Of a DNA stretch of 64,000 nt, positions 1 through 8,029 are shown one piece after another (the stretch's first letter is position 1; each line of letters starts with the position of its first letter). A program made the translations under genes and the position numbers. Source of the DNA: an uncultured Lachnospiraceae bacterium. GTDB lineage: Bacteria > Bacillota > Clostridia > Lachnospirales > Lachnospiraceae. The stretch covers positions 62,001 through 126,000 of the forward strand of contig CABUPO010000006.1 in assembly GCA_902493385.1 (NCBI GenBank), in the 5' to 3' direction. The notes beneath the pieces are model-generated. The model ran no database searches. It saw only the letters and a program-made list of their open reading frames with translations, and was not told the DNA's origin.

Positions 1-2
1 CT

Positions 3-2318
3 CTTGAAGGTCCGTCATGGCATGCGTTTTGGACGAGCGATACATATGTTAAATACAGCCAGCTTCTTTCATGGGCGGACGGAATACGCAGTTATCAGGA
101 AAAATATCCTAAAGCTAACGGCGAATATGTAATATGGGAAGAAAATAACGCCGGAAGTAAAAATGCAACCGACTGGACAAGAAGCATGGCAAATGTAGTA
201 CGTACAGGCGTTGACAGAAATATAAAGGGATGTATGGAATCCGGTAACGCTAACGGAATGAGCGATGTTATAACTACTAACGTTACTGAAAAGAATCCTG
301 CCGCAAGACGTACAATATGGTGGGTATATTATATGTTTGGACAGATGTCGGGCGAATACGTACATGTAGATACTGTCGGAGATGAAGCGTTTACCGGAGC
401 GGCAGCCGTAGATAAGGCTGATAAAGAGATAAAGGTAGTTGTTGCAAAGAACGACCTTACCGGACCTGCAAACGTTATTCTTAATAATATACCGTTTGAT
501 ATGGATAACGCAGTGATTGACCTGTATAAGATTACGGATAATGAAAGCGACGGTCTTACATGGCAGAAAAGAATCAGTCCGGCGTCTTATCAGGACGGCA
601 ATATGACGTTTACCATAGACGCGGATGCAAATGACACATGGTTTGCCGTAGTTAAGGAATCATCTGCAAAGCCGGGATTTTTTGCACAGATTTCTCCTGA
701 CGACGGAGAGGCTGTTAATAAAACCCAGACCTTTACATGGCAGAAGGCAGCCGACGCAGAAAGCTACACGCTTACAGTATCAGAAAACGCAGACCTTACA
801 AGCCCTGTGATTCATAAAGAGGGAATAACAGGTACGTCGTTTGCATCAGATACAGAGCTTGTTTCCGGCAAAAAATATTATTGGAGCGTAACCGCTGTTA
901 ATGCTAACGGAAGCCGTAAAGTATCTCATGACGTTAAATATACGTTTATAGTATGTGACAGCGAAAATGTTCCCGGACAGTTCGGTCCATATATGCCGTC
1001 GGTTGGAGCAAAAAACGAGGATGTTAATGTTGAGCTTAAATGGTCTGTTGCATATGACGCAGATTCATATCATGTTGTAGTATCGGAAAATGCAGATATG
1101 TCTAATCCTGTTATAGACGAGCAGGGAATAACGACTGTGCGCGATACAGGACAGTTTGGAAGCAAATCTCAGAATTATTATAAGATAAAAGACTCTCTTA
1201 ATTACAAGACTACATATTACTGGATGGTATATGCGGTAAATGAGAACGGAGAGAGGCCTATGAACGGCGTTCCTCATTACTTTACAACAAAAGCAGAGGG
1301 CGACGAACCGTATGACTTCTCGCTTGTGTCTCCTGCGGATGGCGCAAAGGAAGTTGACGCGCGTACGGTTCTTGAATGGGAGCCTTCGGATAATGCGTTT
1401 TTCTATGAACTTAAGGTATATCCTGCCGGAGACGCAGAACATCCTGTTATAAGCAGGGAATATATGATTTATAACAGATATACGGTTGAGCAGGGAGCGC
1501 TTGAGCCGGGTAAAACCTATAATTGGGAAGTAACCGCTTATACAAAGGATAAGAAGCTTTCAGCTCACTGTACACAGGGAACGCAGTCGTTTACTGTAAA
1601 GAATACTCCATGTTCTCCTCTGTTGTATTCAGAGGTTCCGGGCGAAGGAGAGGTTACGTTATATTTCAGAAGCAGTACGGGCGCAGATTCTTATAATATA
1701 TACTACGGTAAAGAAGAAGGCACATACACACGAAAGATTACAGGCGTTACAGGAACATCTTATACTGTTAAGGGACTTAAGGCAGGACAGCCATATTACT
1801 TTGGAATCACTGCTGTAAATGACGGCGGAGAAAGCAGTATATGGAATGTACGAAAAGAGACTCCTATTGGTACGGCGGACGGCTGGAAGGAAAGCGATGA
1901 GGAAGGAACGCTTATTATTCCTCCTTCTCAGACAGATAATCCTCCTTCGGGAACGGTTGATAATACTTCCGGTACCGTTGTAACAGACACGCCTTCAACC
2001 GATACAGTTAATAATAAAAAGCCTGAAAAACCAAAAAAGACGGCTATTAAGAAGCTTACAAGCACCAAGAAGCGTACAATCGTTGTCAAATGGAAAAAGG
2101 TTAAGGCAGACGGTTATAAGATTAGAACCGCCTATAATAAAAAGATGACTAAAGGCAAAAAAACATATACCGTATCCGGCAAAAAGAAAGTAAAGAGAAC
2201 AATTAAGAAGCTTAAGAGCGGTAAAAAATGCTATGTTAAGGTAAGAGCTTATAACGGTTTTGGAGCTGATACCGTATATGGTTCATGGAGCAAGGTAAAA
2301 TCGGTTAAAGTTAAATAG
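3..2318 (+). CDS. Secreted glycoside-hydrolase-like protein with Fn3 repeats (5' partial)
   Basis: The reading frame is open from base 3, so the gene starts before the window; 771 residues are visible. The first ~200 residues look like the end of a clan GH-A type glycoside hydrolase: YVIWEENNAG could hold the catalytic Glu, followed by a beta-rich domain (RRTIWWVYYMFGQMSGEYV). Residues ~220 to 650 form at least four Fn3-type repeats, each ending in patterns such as YYWSVTAVNANG, YYWMVYAVNENG and YNWEVTAYTKD. A Thr/Pro/Ser linker follows, then a last Fn3-like module very rich in lysine (about 30 Lys in 100 residues). No LPXTG, SLH or dockerin signal is seen at the C-terminus. Secretion is inferred because the signal peptide is off-window. 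The substrate cannot be told from this part. Confidence 0.7.
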   Translation, partial: LEGPSWHAFWTSDTYVKYSQLLSWADGIRSYQEKYPKANGEYVIWEENNAGSKNATDWTRSMANVVRTGVDRNIKGCMESGNANGMSDVITTNVTEKNPAARRTIWWVYYMFGQMSGEYVHVDTVGDEAFTGAAAVDKADKEIKVVVAKNDLTGPANVILNNIPFDMDNAVIDLYKITDNESDGLTWQKRISPASYQDGNMTFTIDADANDTWFAVVKESSAKPGFFAQISPDDGEAVNKTQTFTWQKAADAESYTLTVSENADLTSPVIHKEGITGTSFASDTELVSGKKYYWSVTAVNANGSRKVSHDVKYTFIVCDSENVPGQFGPYMPSVGAKNEDVNVELKWSVAYDADSYHVVVSENADMSNPVIDEQGITTVRDTGQFGSKSQNYYKIKDSLNYKTTYYWMVYAVNENGERPMNGVPHYFTTKAEGDEPYDFSLVSPADGAKEVDARTVLEWEPSDNAFFYELKVYPAGDAEHPVISREYMIYNRYTVEQGALEPGKTYNWEVTAYTKDKKLSAHCTQGTQSFTVKNTPCSPLLYSEVPGEGEVTLYFRSSTGADSYNIYYGKEEGTYTRKITGVTGTSYTVKGLKAGQPYYFGITAVNDGGESSIWNVRKETPIGTADGWKESDEEGTLIIPPSQTDNPPSGTVDNTSGTVVTDTPSTDTVNNKKPEKPKKTAIKKLTSTKKRTIVVKWKKVKADGYKIRTAYNKKMTKGKKTYTVSGKKKVKRTIKKLKSGKKCYVKVRAYNGFGADTVYGSWSKVKSVKVK

Positions 2319-2343
2319 AATATTTTTTAATTAATTTATGCAA

Positions 2344-2392
2344 GGAAAAAACACTGCCAGCGAATTGATATATAGTCGGCAGTGTTTTTTCT
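2344..2392 (+). terminator. Rho-independent terminator after the Fn3 protein
   Basis: AAAAAACACTGCC and GGCAGTGTTTTTT form a long stem around a loop of about 19 bases, with a T run on the plus strand. It ends the upstream gene; the A run on the other side makes it symmetric in principle. Confidence 0.85.
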
Positions 2393-2426
2393 TTTATTAT
2401 TTTTATTATATTATGGAGGGATATAT

Positions 2427-4685
2427 ATGAATGTCAGCAAAACTGTACTTAGAATATTTGGCGGAATCTGCATATGCCTGACGCTGTTTTTGGTATCGGA
2501 GAAAGCGGACGCAAAATCCAGAAATTTTGGATATCTGTCAGAAAAGAAAGGCGTTACTATAACGGATTATAAGGGTAAAGAAAAAAATATTAAGATACCT
2601 GAAAAAATAAACGGTAAAAAAGTCGTTGCAATTGATTCGGGAGCATTCCGCAAAAACAATAAGGTCAGAAAGATAACAATGCCTGATACAGTAGAACATA
2701 TTGGTTACAGGGCGTTTGTAAAATGTGAGAATCTTAAAAGTATCAGGCTTTCAGATAATCTTACTGAGATTGAATCGGGAGCATTTTCTGATTGCAGGTC
2801 GCTAAAGAGGATTGTACTTCCAAAAAAAATTACGGTTGTACCATATGCCTGTTTCAGGGGATGCTCTTCATTAAAAAGCATTAATCTTGAAAATATAGAG
2901 GAGATAGGCGACAATGCGTTTAGCGGCGCTTTAAATCTTTCGGGAGCGTTTAATCTTAAAGAAGCGGTTTATGTAGGAAAAAATGCATTTTACGGCTGTA
3001 AAAATATTACCGGAATAACTTTTTCCGAGATGCTTCAGGTAGTTGGGATGAACGATGGATTTGAAGAAAAAGAATTTATACCGGGACAGAAAAGCAGCAA
3101 TCCGTTTGCATATTGTGATTCATTACAGTATTTTAACGTTTCTGAAAGCAACGCCAATTTTAAAAGCATTGACGGAGTTCTGTTTGGAAAGACAGGAGAA
3201 TGGCTTGTCGCTTTTCCGGGAGGAAAAACGGGGGTTTATAATGTGCCGGAGATAACAAAAGGCATTGCAGAATATGCCTTTGCAGGAGCGCATATTTCAG
3301 AGGCCAAGCTTACCGATAATGTATATGCGTTATGCGACAGGGCGTTTATGAACAGTCATATAACTACTATGAGGCTGCCTAAGATAAATGAAACAAACAA
3401 TGTGCTGTGGGGCGTCGATATATTTGCTTCGTGTAAAGAGCTTGTAAGCTTTTCGTTTCCTGAGAATGCGGTTACTACCGGCAATATAGAACTGGCGGAC
3501 TGTACTGCGTTAAAGAAGGTATATCTTCCGGATACGCTTACGCAGATAAAGGGCGGCGTATTTTTTGGCTGTACCTCTCTTGAAAAAATTACGATTCCAA
3601 AAGGAGTAAAAAGGATTCCGGCAGACTGCTTCTATTCATGTACAGGATTAAAGGAAATAAACCTTGATAACATAGAGTCAATTGGCGTATATGCATTTTA
3701 TAACTGCTCTTCATTAAAAGGAAGTTTAAAGCTTAGCGCCGGCAGAATAGGATATAAGGCGTTTGGAAAATGTACACAGATTACGGACGTAGAATTTCTT
3801 AAGCCGCTTAATGAAGTTGGAGTAAGCAATTATGATGATGAAGATGAAGCATGGGCAAATTTGTATACAGAGGCGGAGCACGGGGCATTTTATGAGATAT
3901 ATGACGGACATGAAAGCTCTAATCCGTTTGCAGGCTGCAGCATGCTTTCTAAAATAACAGTACCTGACGGAATGTACACTAAGAGTATAGACGGGGTTCT
4001 CTATACTCAGGATATGAAGACGCTGTTAGCTTATCCATGCGCCCTTTCGGGAAGATTCATAGTACCGTATGGAGTCATAGAAATTGCGTCCTGTGCATTT
4101 GACGGCTCAAAAGCGTCGGAAATTATAACCTCTAACAGCGTTGTGCACATAAGACAGAACGCAATATGTAATTCGGATGTGGCTTCAATATCTGTATCAA
4201 AATCGGTTGAAGATATTGAAATATCCGAACGCACATACTGTTTGTTTGATAATTGCCCAAATCTGAAGGAGATAATAGTAAAGCAGGGTAATCGGAGGTA
4301 TTCATCAGATAACGGAATATTATTCAAAAAAAATACGCTTGTCTTTTATCCTCCGAAAAAACCTGGAAAGACATATACTGTGCCTGAAAAAACCGATATT
4401 GCGATGTATGCATTTTCTAATTGCAGATACCTGAAAAAGCTTATTATACCTGAAGGAATTAAAAGATGTTATGCGCTGTATTTTAAAGACTGTCACGGGA
4501 TTAAGGTATATCTGCCAAAAAGCATTAAAGATTTTGAGGGTTATTATATCGACGACGGCGGAATAAAATATGTGTTTGGCGCAAACTGCCGCAGATGCAC
4601 TGTATACATACATAAAAACACACCGTTTGAAAAACAGCTAAAAAAAGACTTAAAAACAAAGGACATTAAGATTAACTATTATTAA
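2427..4685 (+). CDS. BspA-type leucine-rich-repeat secreted protein
   Basis: The 752-residue product starts with a signal peptide (MNVSKTVLRIFGGICICLTL, cleaved near KADA). The rest is tandem LRR_5/BspA repeats of about 22-24 residues with the pattern I(G)..AF..C..L..I.LP, for example GYRAFVKCENLKSIRL and ADCFYSCTGLKEINL. Two longer insertions (near residues 195-260 and 475-545) resemble each other, so the protein may be an internal duplication. BspA-like proteins are surface or secreted binding proteins of gut and oral bacteria; the ligand here is unknown. The start at 2427 follows GGAGGG at 2415-2420; an upstream in-frame ATG at 2382 lies inside the terminator and is unlikely. No wall anchor is seen. 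Confidence 0.85.
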   Translation: MNVSKTVLRIFGGICICLTLFLVSEKADAKSRNFGYLSEKKGVTITDYKGKEKNIKIPEKINGKKVVAIDSGAFRKNNKVRKITMPDTVEHIGYRAFVKCENLKSIRLSDNLTEIESGAFSDCRSLKRIVLPKKITVVPYACFRGCSSLKSINLENIEEIGDNAFSGALNLSGAFNLKEAVYVGKNAFYGCKNITGITFSEMLQVVGMNDGFEEKEFIPGQKSSNPFAYCDSLQYFNVSESNANFKSIDGVLFGKTGEWLVAFPGGKTGVYNVPEITKGIAEYAFAGAHISEAKLTDNVYALCDRAFMNSHITTMRLPKINETNNVLWGVDIFASCKELVSFSFPENAVTTGNIELADCTALKKVYLPDTLTQIKGGVFFGCTSLEKITIPKGVKRIPADCFYSCTGLKEINLDNIESIGVYAFYNCSSLKGSLKLSAGRIGYKAFGKCTQITDVEFLKPLNEVGVSNYDDEDEAWANLYTEAEHGAFYEIYDGHESSNPFAGCSMLSKITVPDGMYTKSIDGVLYTQDMKTLLAYPCALSGRFIVPYGVIEIASCAFDGSKASEIITSNSVVHIRQNAICNSDVASISVSKSVEDIEISERTYCLFDNCPNLKEIIVKQGNRRYSSDNGILFKKNTLVFYPPKKPGKTYTVPEKTDIAMYAFSNCRYLKKLIIPEGIKRCYALYFKDCHGIKVYLPKSIKDFEGYYIDDGGIKYVFGANCRRCTVYIHKNTPFEKQLKKDLKTKDIKINYY

Positions 4686-4690
4686 TGCTA

Positions 4691-4718
4691 TTGACAAACT
4701 GCTGATTAATGTTATGAT
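4691..4718 (+). promoter_or_regulatory. Promoter of the thiamine transport operon
   Basis: TTGACA at 4691-4696, a 16-base spacer and TATGAT at 4713-4718 fit a vegetative sigma factor promoter. It lies a few bases ahead of the TPP aptamer, as expected for a riboswitch leader. Confidence 0.75.
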
Positions 4719-4724
4719 AAATAC

Positions 4725-4812
4725 TGCTGGGGGAGCCATAAAGCTGAGAAATCCTGTTGGATTGACCCTTGGAACTTGAACCGGGTTATACCGGCGTAAG
4801 GAAGCATTGAGG
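4725..4812 (+). promoter_or_regulatory. TPP riboswitch (THI element)
   Basis: The leader carries the conserved thiamine pyrophosphate aptamer blocks in order: GGGGGAGCC, GCTGAGA, GACCCTTGGAACTTGAACC and GGGTTATACCGGCGTAAGGAA. Binding of TPP normally favours a downstream terminator and turns the operon off. The expression platform is the hairpin at 4819-4858. This fixes the operon behind it as thiamine-related. Confidence 0.95.
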
Positions 4813-4818
4813 GATTGT

Positions 4819-4858
4819 TAAGGGATTTTTCGGATATGTTTCCGGAAATCCCTTTTTC
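4819..4858 (+). terminator. Riboswitch-controlled attenuator
   Basis: AAGGGATTT and AAATCCCTT pair around a ~20-base loop, followed by TTTTCG. It sits between the TPP aptamer and the first gene and is the likely off-state terminator of the riboswitch. Confidence 0.8.
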
Positions 4859-4909
4859 GTATTATAAAATGTGTTTCCATACGAAAAAAATGTCGAAAGG
4901 AGAAAGAAT

Positions 4910-5203
4910 ATGAATGCAAGCGTAGCAATTCAGGTATTGCCTGATGTAACTGATGAGGAGGAGGTTATCCGTATTGTAGATGAATGTATTGCCTATATTA
5001 AGAGCTTTGGTTTATCTACGTATGTTGGTCCTTTTGAGACCACAATTGAGGGTGATTACGACAGATTGATGGAGATTGTTGCCGGATGTCAGAAAATTGC
5101 CGTTCAGGCAGGATGCAGTAAGGTATCCACTTATGTAAAAATTGTGTATAAGCCGGAAGGTGAGGTATTGACTATTGAGAAAAAGGTTGCAAAGCATCAC
5201 TAA
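4910..5203 (+). CDS. Thiamine-binding protein, MTH1187/YkoF-like family
   Basis: A 97-residue protein of the MTH1187 (formerly DUF77) family, small ferredoxin-fold proteins that bind thiamine or its precursors as oligomers. Family features visible are the opening VAIQVLP, the segment VGPFETTIEGDYDRLMEIV and the final strand VSTYVKIVY. The start at 4910 has AAAGGAG 8 bases upstream; the longer frame from 4871 is discarded. It is the first gene after the TPP riboswitch and overlaps the permease gene by 29 bases, so it is translated with the transporter. It may buffer or present the pyrimidine substrate in the cytoplasm; that role is inferred from context. Confidence 0.88.
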   Translation: MNASVAIQVLPDVTDEEEVIRIVDECIAYIKSFGLSTYVGPFETTIEGDYDRLMEIVAGCQKIAVQAGCSKVSTYVKIVYKPEGEVLTIEKKVAKHH

Positions 5204-5954
5204 TCTGGTAATACCCGGCGCTGCCGTGCTTATCCTGCTGGCTGTCTGGCAGGCAATGTGCTCTGTTGGGGTGCTGCCGTCTTATATGCTGCCGTCGCCC
5301 GTTCAGGTAGTCCGGGCATTAGCAGATGATTTTCCGTTGATGATGGAACATGCGCAGGCAACGCTTAAAGAGGCGTTTATTGGACTTTCTATTGGTATTG
5401 CGGGAGGATTTGTGTTAGCGGCTGTTATGGAGCAGTGCCGTATTTTATATAAGATGCTCTATCCTGTTCTGGTAATTACACAGACTATACCGACGGTAGC
5501 TGTTGCGCCGCTTTTGGTGCTGTGGATGGGATATGGCATTGCGCCGAAAGTCACTTTGGTAATACTGATATCATTTTTTCCTGTTGCTGTGGGATTATTG
5601 GATGGTTTTAGAGAAGCAGATGAAGACGGGATTCGTTTGCTGCATGCGATGGGAGCCTCAGAATGGCAGGTGTTCTGGCATGTTAAGGCGCCGGGCAGTC
5701 TTAGCCATTTCTTTGGAGGCATAAGACTGGCCGTTTCGTACTCGGTTGTGGGTGCGGTTATTTCAGAATGGCTGGGAGGATTTTATGGACTGGGCGTTTA
5801 TATGACCCGCGTTAAGAAATCTTATGCATATGACAAAATGTTTGCGGTTATTTTTTTGATTACCGCATTGAGTTTATTATTGATGAAATGTGTTTCGGTT
5901 ATACAATATCTGTGTATGCCCTGGATGCATGGAAAAATAAAGGGAAAAAGCTGA
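5175..5954 (+). CDS. thiX: ABC transporter permease, thiamine precursor (ThiX-like)
   Basis: 259 residues with about six membrane segments, of the BPD_transp_1/SsuC-TauC type. The coupling motif EAA---G is seen as HAMGASEWQVFWHVKAPGSL (residues ~155-175), which contacts the ATPase. The start is TTG at 5175, inside the preceding gene, with MRKRLQ as the first positive-inside residues; no later start leaves the first membrane helix intact. It belongs with the substrate-binding lipoprotein and ATPase downstream, all behind the TPP riboswitch. Known ThiXYZ systems import formylaminopyrimidine or HMP; which one is used here cannot be decided from sequence. Confidence 0.85.
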   Translation: MRKRLQSITNLVIPGAAVLILLAVWQAMCSVGVLPSYMLPSPVQVVRALADDFPLMMEHAQATLKEAFIGLSIGIAGGFVLAAVMEQCRILYKMLYPVLVITQTIPTVAVAPLLVLWMGYGIAPKVTLVILISFFPVAVGLLDGFREADEDGIRLLHAMGASEWQVFWHVKAPGSLSHFFGGIRLAVSYSVVGAVISEWLGGFYGLGVYMTRVKKSYAYDKMFAVIFLITALSLLLMKCVSVIQYLCMPWMHGKIKGKS

Positions 5955-5980
5955 ATTTTTATTGAAAATGGAGGATGATT

Positions 5981-6970
5981 ATGAGAAAGAAGCTAACTGC
6001 GTTAGGGATTTTATTTAGTATGGCGGTATTATTATGTGGATGTGCAAAAAAGGAAGGAGCTTCTGAAAAGCTGACGGAAATTACAATGGTGCTTGACTGG
6101 ACGCCGAACACCAATCATACAGGATTGTATGTTGCACAGGAAAAAGGATATTTTGAGGAGGCAGGTTTAAAGGTGTCTATAGTCCAGCCGCCAAATGATG
6201 GAGCGTCAGATTTAGTTGCTTCCGGCGGGGCTCAGTTCGGTATAGGCTTTCAGGATACGCTGGCAGCCGCATTTTCCAGTGACAGTCCATTGCCTGTAAC
6301 TGCCGTTGCAGCTGTGCTTCAGCACAATACATCGGGACTTATCTCGTTAAAGAATACGGGCATAGATTCCCCAAAAAAGCTGGAAGGACACAGCTATGCG
6401 ACATGGGATTCTCCAATTGAACAGGGAATAATGAAATCTGTCATTCAAAAAGACGGAGGTGACTTTGGCAGGGTACAACTGATTTCTACTTATGTGGAGG
6501 ATATCGTTGCAGCATTAGCTTCAGATATAGATAGCGTATGGATTTATTATGGATGGGATGGAATCAAATGTAAACAGGTCGGTTTGGATACGAATTATAT
6601 AGCTTTCCGTGATATGGATGAGACATTTGATTATTACAGTCCGGTTATTATAGGAAATAATGAATATATGAAAGAGAATCCTGATACTGTCAAGGCGTTT
6701 TTGGGAGCGGTAAAAAAAGGATATGAAGACGCCGCCGGCGATTATAAGGAAGCGGCAGAAATTTTATGCAAATATGCTCCTGAACTGGATGAGGCGCTGG
6801 TGCTTGACAGTCAGGAATATTTAAGCGGCCAGTATATTGCGGATGCTGAATCCTTTGGTGTAATTGACGGAGCGCGCTGGAACCGTTTTTATAACTGGCT
6901 GAACGATAATAATCTGGTTGTCAATGAGATTCCGGAAAACACGGGCTTTACTAATGAATATCTGGAGTAA
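5981..6970 (+). CDS. thiY: Substrate-binding lipoprotein, NMT1/THI5-like (ThiY-like)
   Basis: 329 residues starting with a lipoprotein signal peptide; the lipobox is LLCGC with the lipidated Cys near residue 21. The mature part opens with MVLDWTPNTNHTGLYVAQ, the hallmark of NMT1/ThiY pyrimidine-binding proteins, and continues YFEEAGLKVSIVQPP. Such proteins capture thiamine pyrimidine precursors outside the membrane and pass them to the permease. The start at 5981 is 6 bases after GGAGG; the in-frame ATG at 5975 is too close to that site. It is separated from the permease by 26 bases and followed by the ATPase after 50 bases. Confidence 0.9.
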   Translation: MRKKLTALGILFSMAVLLCGCAKKEGASEKLTEITMVLDWTPNTNHTGLYVAQEKGYFEEAGLKVSIVQPPNDGASDLVASGGAQFGIGFQDTLAAAFSSDSPLPVTAVAAVLQHNTSGLISLKNTGIDSPKKLEGHSYATWDSPIEQGIMKSVIQKDGGDFGRVQLISTYVEDIVAALASDIDSVWIYYGWDGIKCKQVGLDTNYIAFRDMDETFDYYSPVIIGNNEYMKENPDTVKAFLGAVKKGYEDAAGDYKEAAEILCKYAPELDEALVLDSQEYLSGQYIADAESFGVIDGARWNRFYNWLNDNNLVVNEIPENTGFTNEYLE

Positions 6971-7020
6971 CAGAGCATTTTATTAATGCTGGTATTACAT
7001 GGCGGAAAAAGGAAATAATT

Positions 7021-7785
7021 ATGCAAAAAAAGCTGGAAGTTAATCACATTAGCAAATCCTTTGACGGACATATGGTGTTAGATGATATCAATATATATCT
7101 GGGCGAAGGGGAGCTGGTCTGTCTGCTTGGCACAAGCGGAGTAGGGAAAACAACCCTGTTTCATATTATAGCAGGACTTATGCGTCCGGAAAATGGAGAG
7201 GTAAAATTATCGGGCGAGGATATAACTAATGCTCCGGGCAAAATTAGTTATATGCTGCAAAAGGATATGCTTTTTCCATATAAAACGGTGCTGGACAATG
7301 TAGCGCTGCCACTTGTGCTAAGTAAAAAAGGGGTGTTTGGCCGAATCGGACATAAGAAGAATGCACGAAAAAAGGCTGCGTCTTATTTTGAGGAATTTGG
7401 TATTGCGGGTTATGAGAACAAATATCCGGCGCAGATGTCCGGAGGCATGCGCCAGCGCGCCGCACTGCTAAGGACATATCTGTTTTCGGACGAGGTGGCG
7501 TTATTAGACGAACCCTTTAGCGCGCTTGATGCAATTACGAAAAGCGCTATGCATCAGTGGTATTTAGATGTTATGGAGCAGATTCATTTGTCTACATTAT
7601 TTGTCACACACGATATTGACGAGGCAATTTTATTATCTGACAGAATTTATATTTTAGCGGGCAGTCCGGGCACGATTGCAGCAGAGATTATAATTGACAG
7701 AGACAAGGCTGGGACGGAGGAGTTTTTATTGTCAGAGGATTTTCTGCATTATAAACGGCAGATATTAAAGGCGGTTGGCAGATAA
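7021..7785 (+). CDS. thiZ: ABC transporter ATPase (ThiZ-like)
   Basis: 254-residue ATP-binding subunit of the SsuB/TauB class. Walker A is GTSGVGKTT (residues ~40-48), the signature motif is MSGGMRQRAALLRTYL, Walker B is VALLDEPFSALDA, and the switch His is in FVTHDIDEAI. It powers the ThiX-type permease encoded upstream. The ATG at 7021 has an AAAAGGAA site. It is the last gene of the riboswitch operon; no clear terminator hairpin was found right after it. Confidence 0.9.
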   Translation: MQKKLEVNHISKSFDGHMVLDDINIYLGEGELVCLLGTSGVGKTTLFHIIAGLMRPENGEVKLSGEDITNAPGKISYMLQKDMLFPYKTVLDNVALPLVLSKKGVFGRIGHKKNARKKAASYFEEFGIAGYENKYPAQMSGGMRQRAALLRTYLFSDEVALLDEPFSALDAITKSAMHQWYLDVMEQIHLSTLFVTHDIDEAILLSDRIYILAGSPGTIAAEIIIDRDKAGTEEFLLSEDFLHYKRQILKAVGR

Positions 7786-7932
7786 TGGTTGATTTATTAG
7801 TGAAAATGTGAAATAATTATGTCATAATATGTACTGGATGCATATTTAGTCATAATCTGCATTATATTGTTGACACACAGAAACAGAAAAGACACAAAAA
7901 AGCAAAAAAATAATAAAAAATGCAATAGTCTA

Positions 7933-7960
7933 TTGAATAATTATATAAAATGTGTATAAT
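7933..7960 (+). promoter_or_regulatory. Promoter ahead of the CBM9-like protein gene
   Basis: TTGAAT at 7933-7938, a 16-base spacer and a perfect TATAAT at 7955-7960, about 70 bases ahead of the start codon. The region 7786-7930 is very AT-rich and shows no gene. Confidence 0.6.
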
Positions 7961-8029
7961 ATATTTATTGATGTTTTTGCATCAAGAATATATATTTATA
8001 TATTAATTATTAAAATGGGAGGAAATATT

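Noticed and set aside
7869..7900. TTGACA at 7870 as a promoter for the CBM9-like gene
   Set aside because: No -10 box at 16-18 bases; the TTGAAT/TATAAT pair at 7933-7960 is closer and better.
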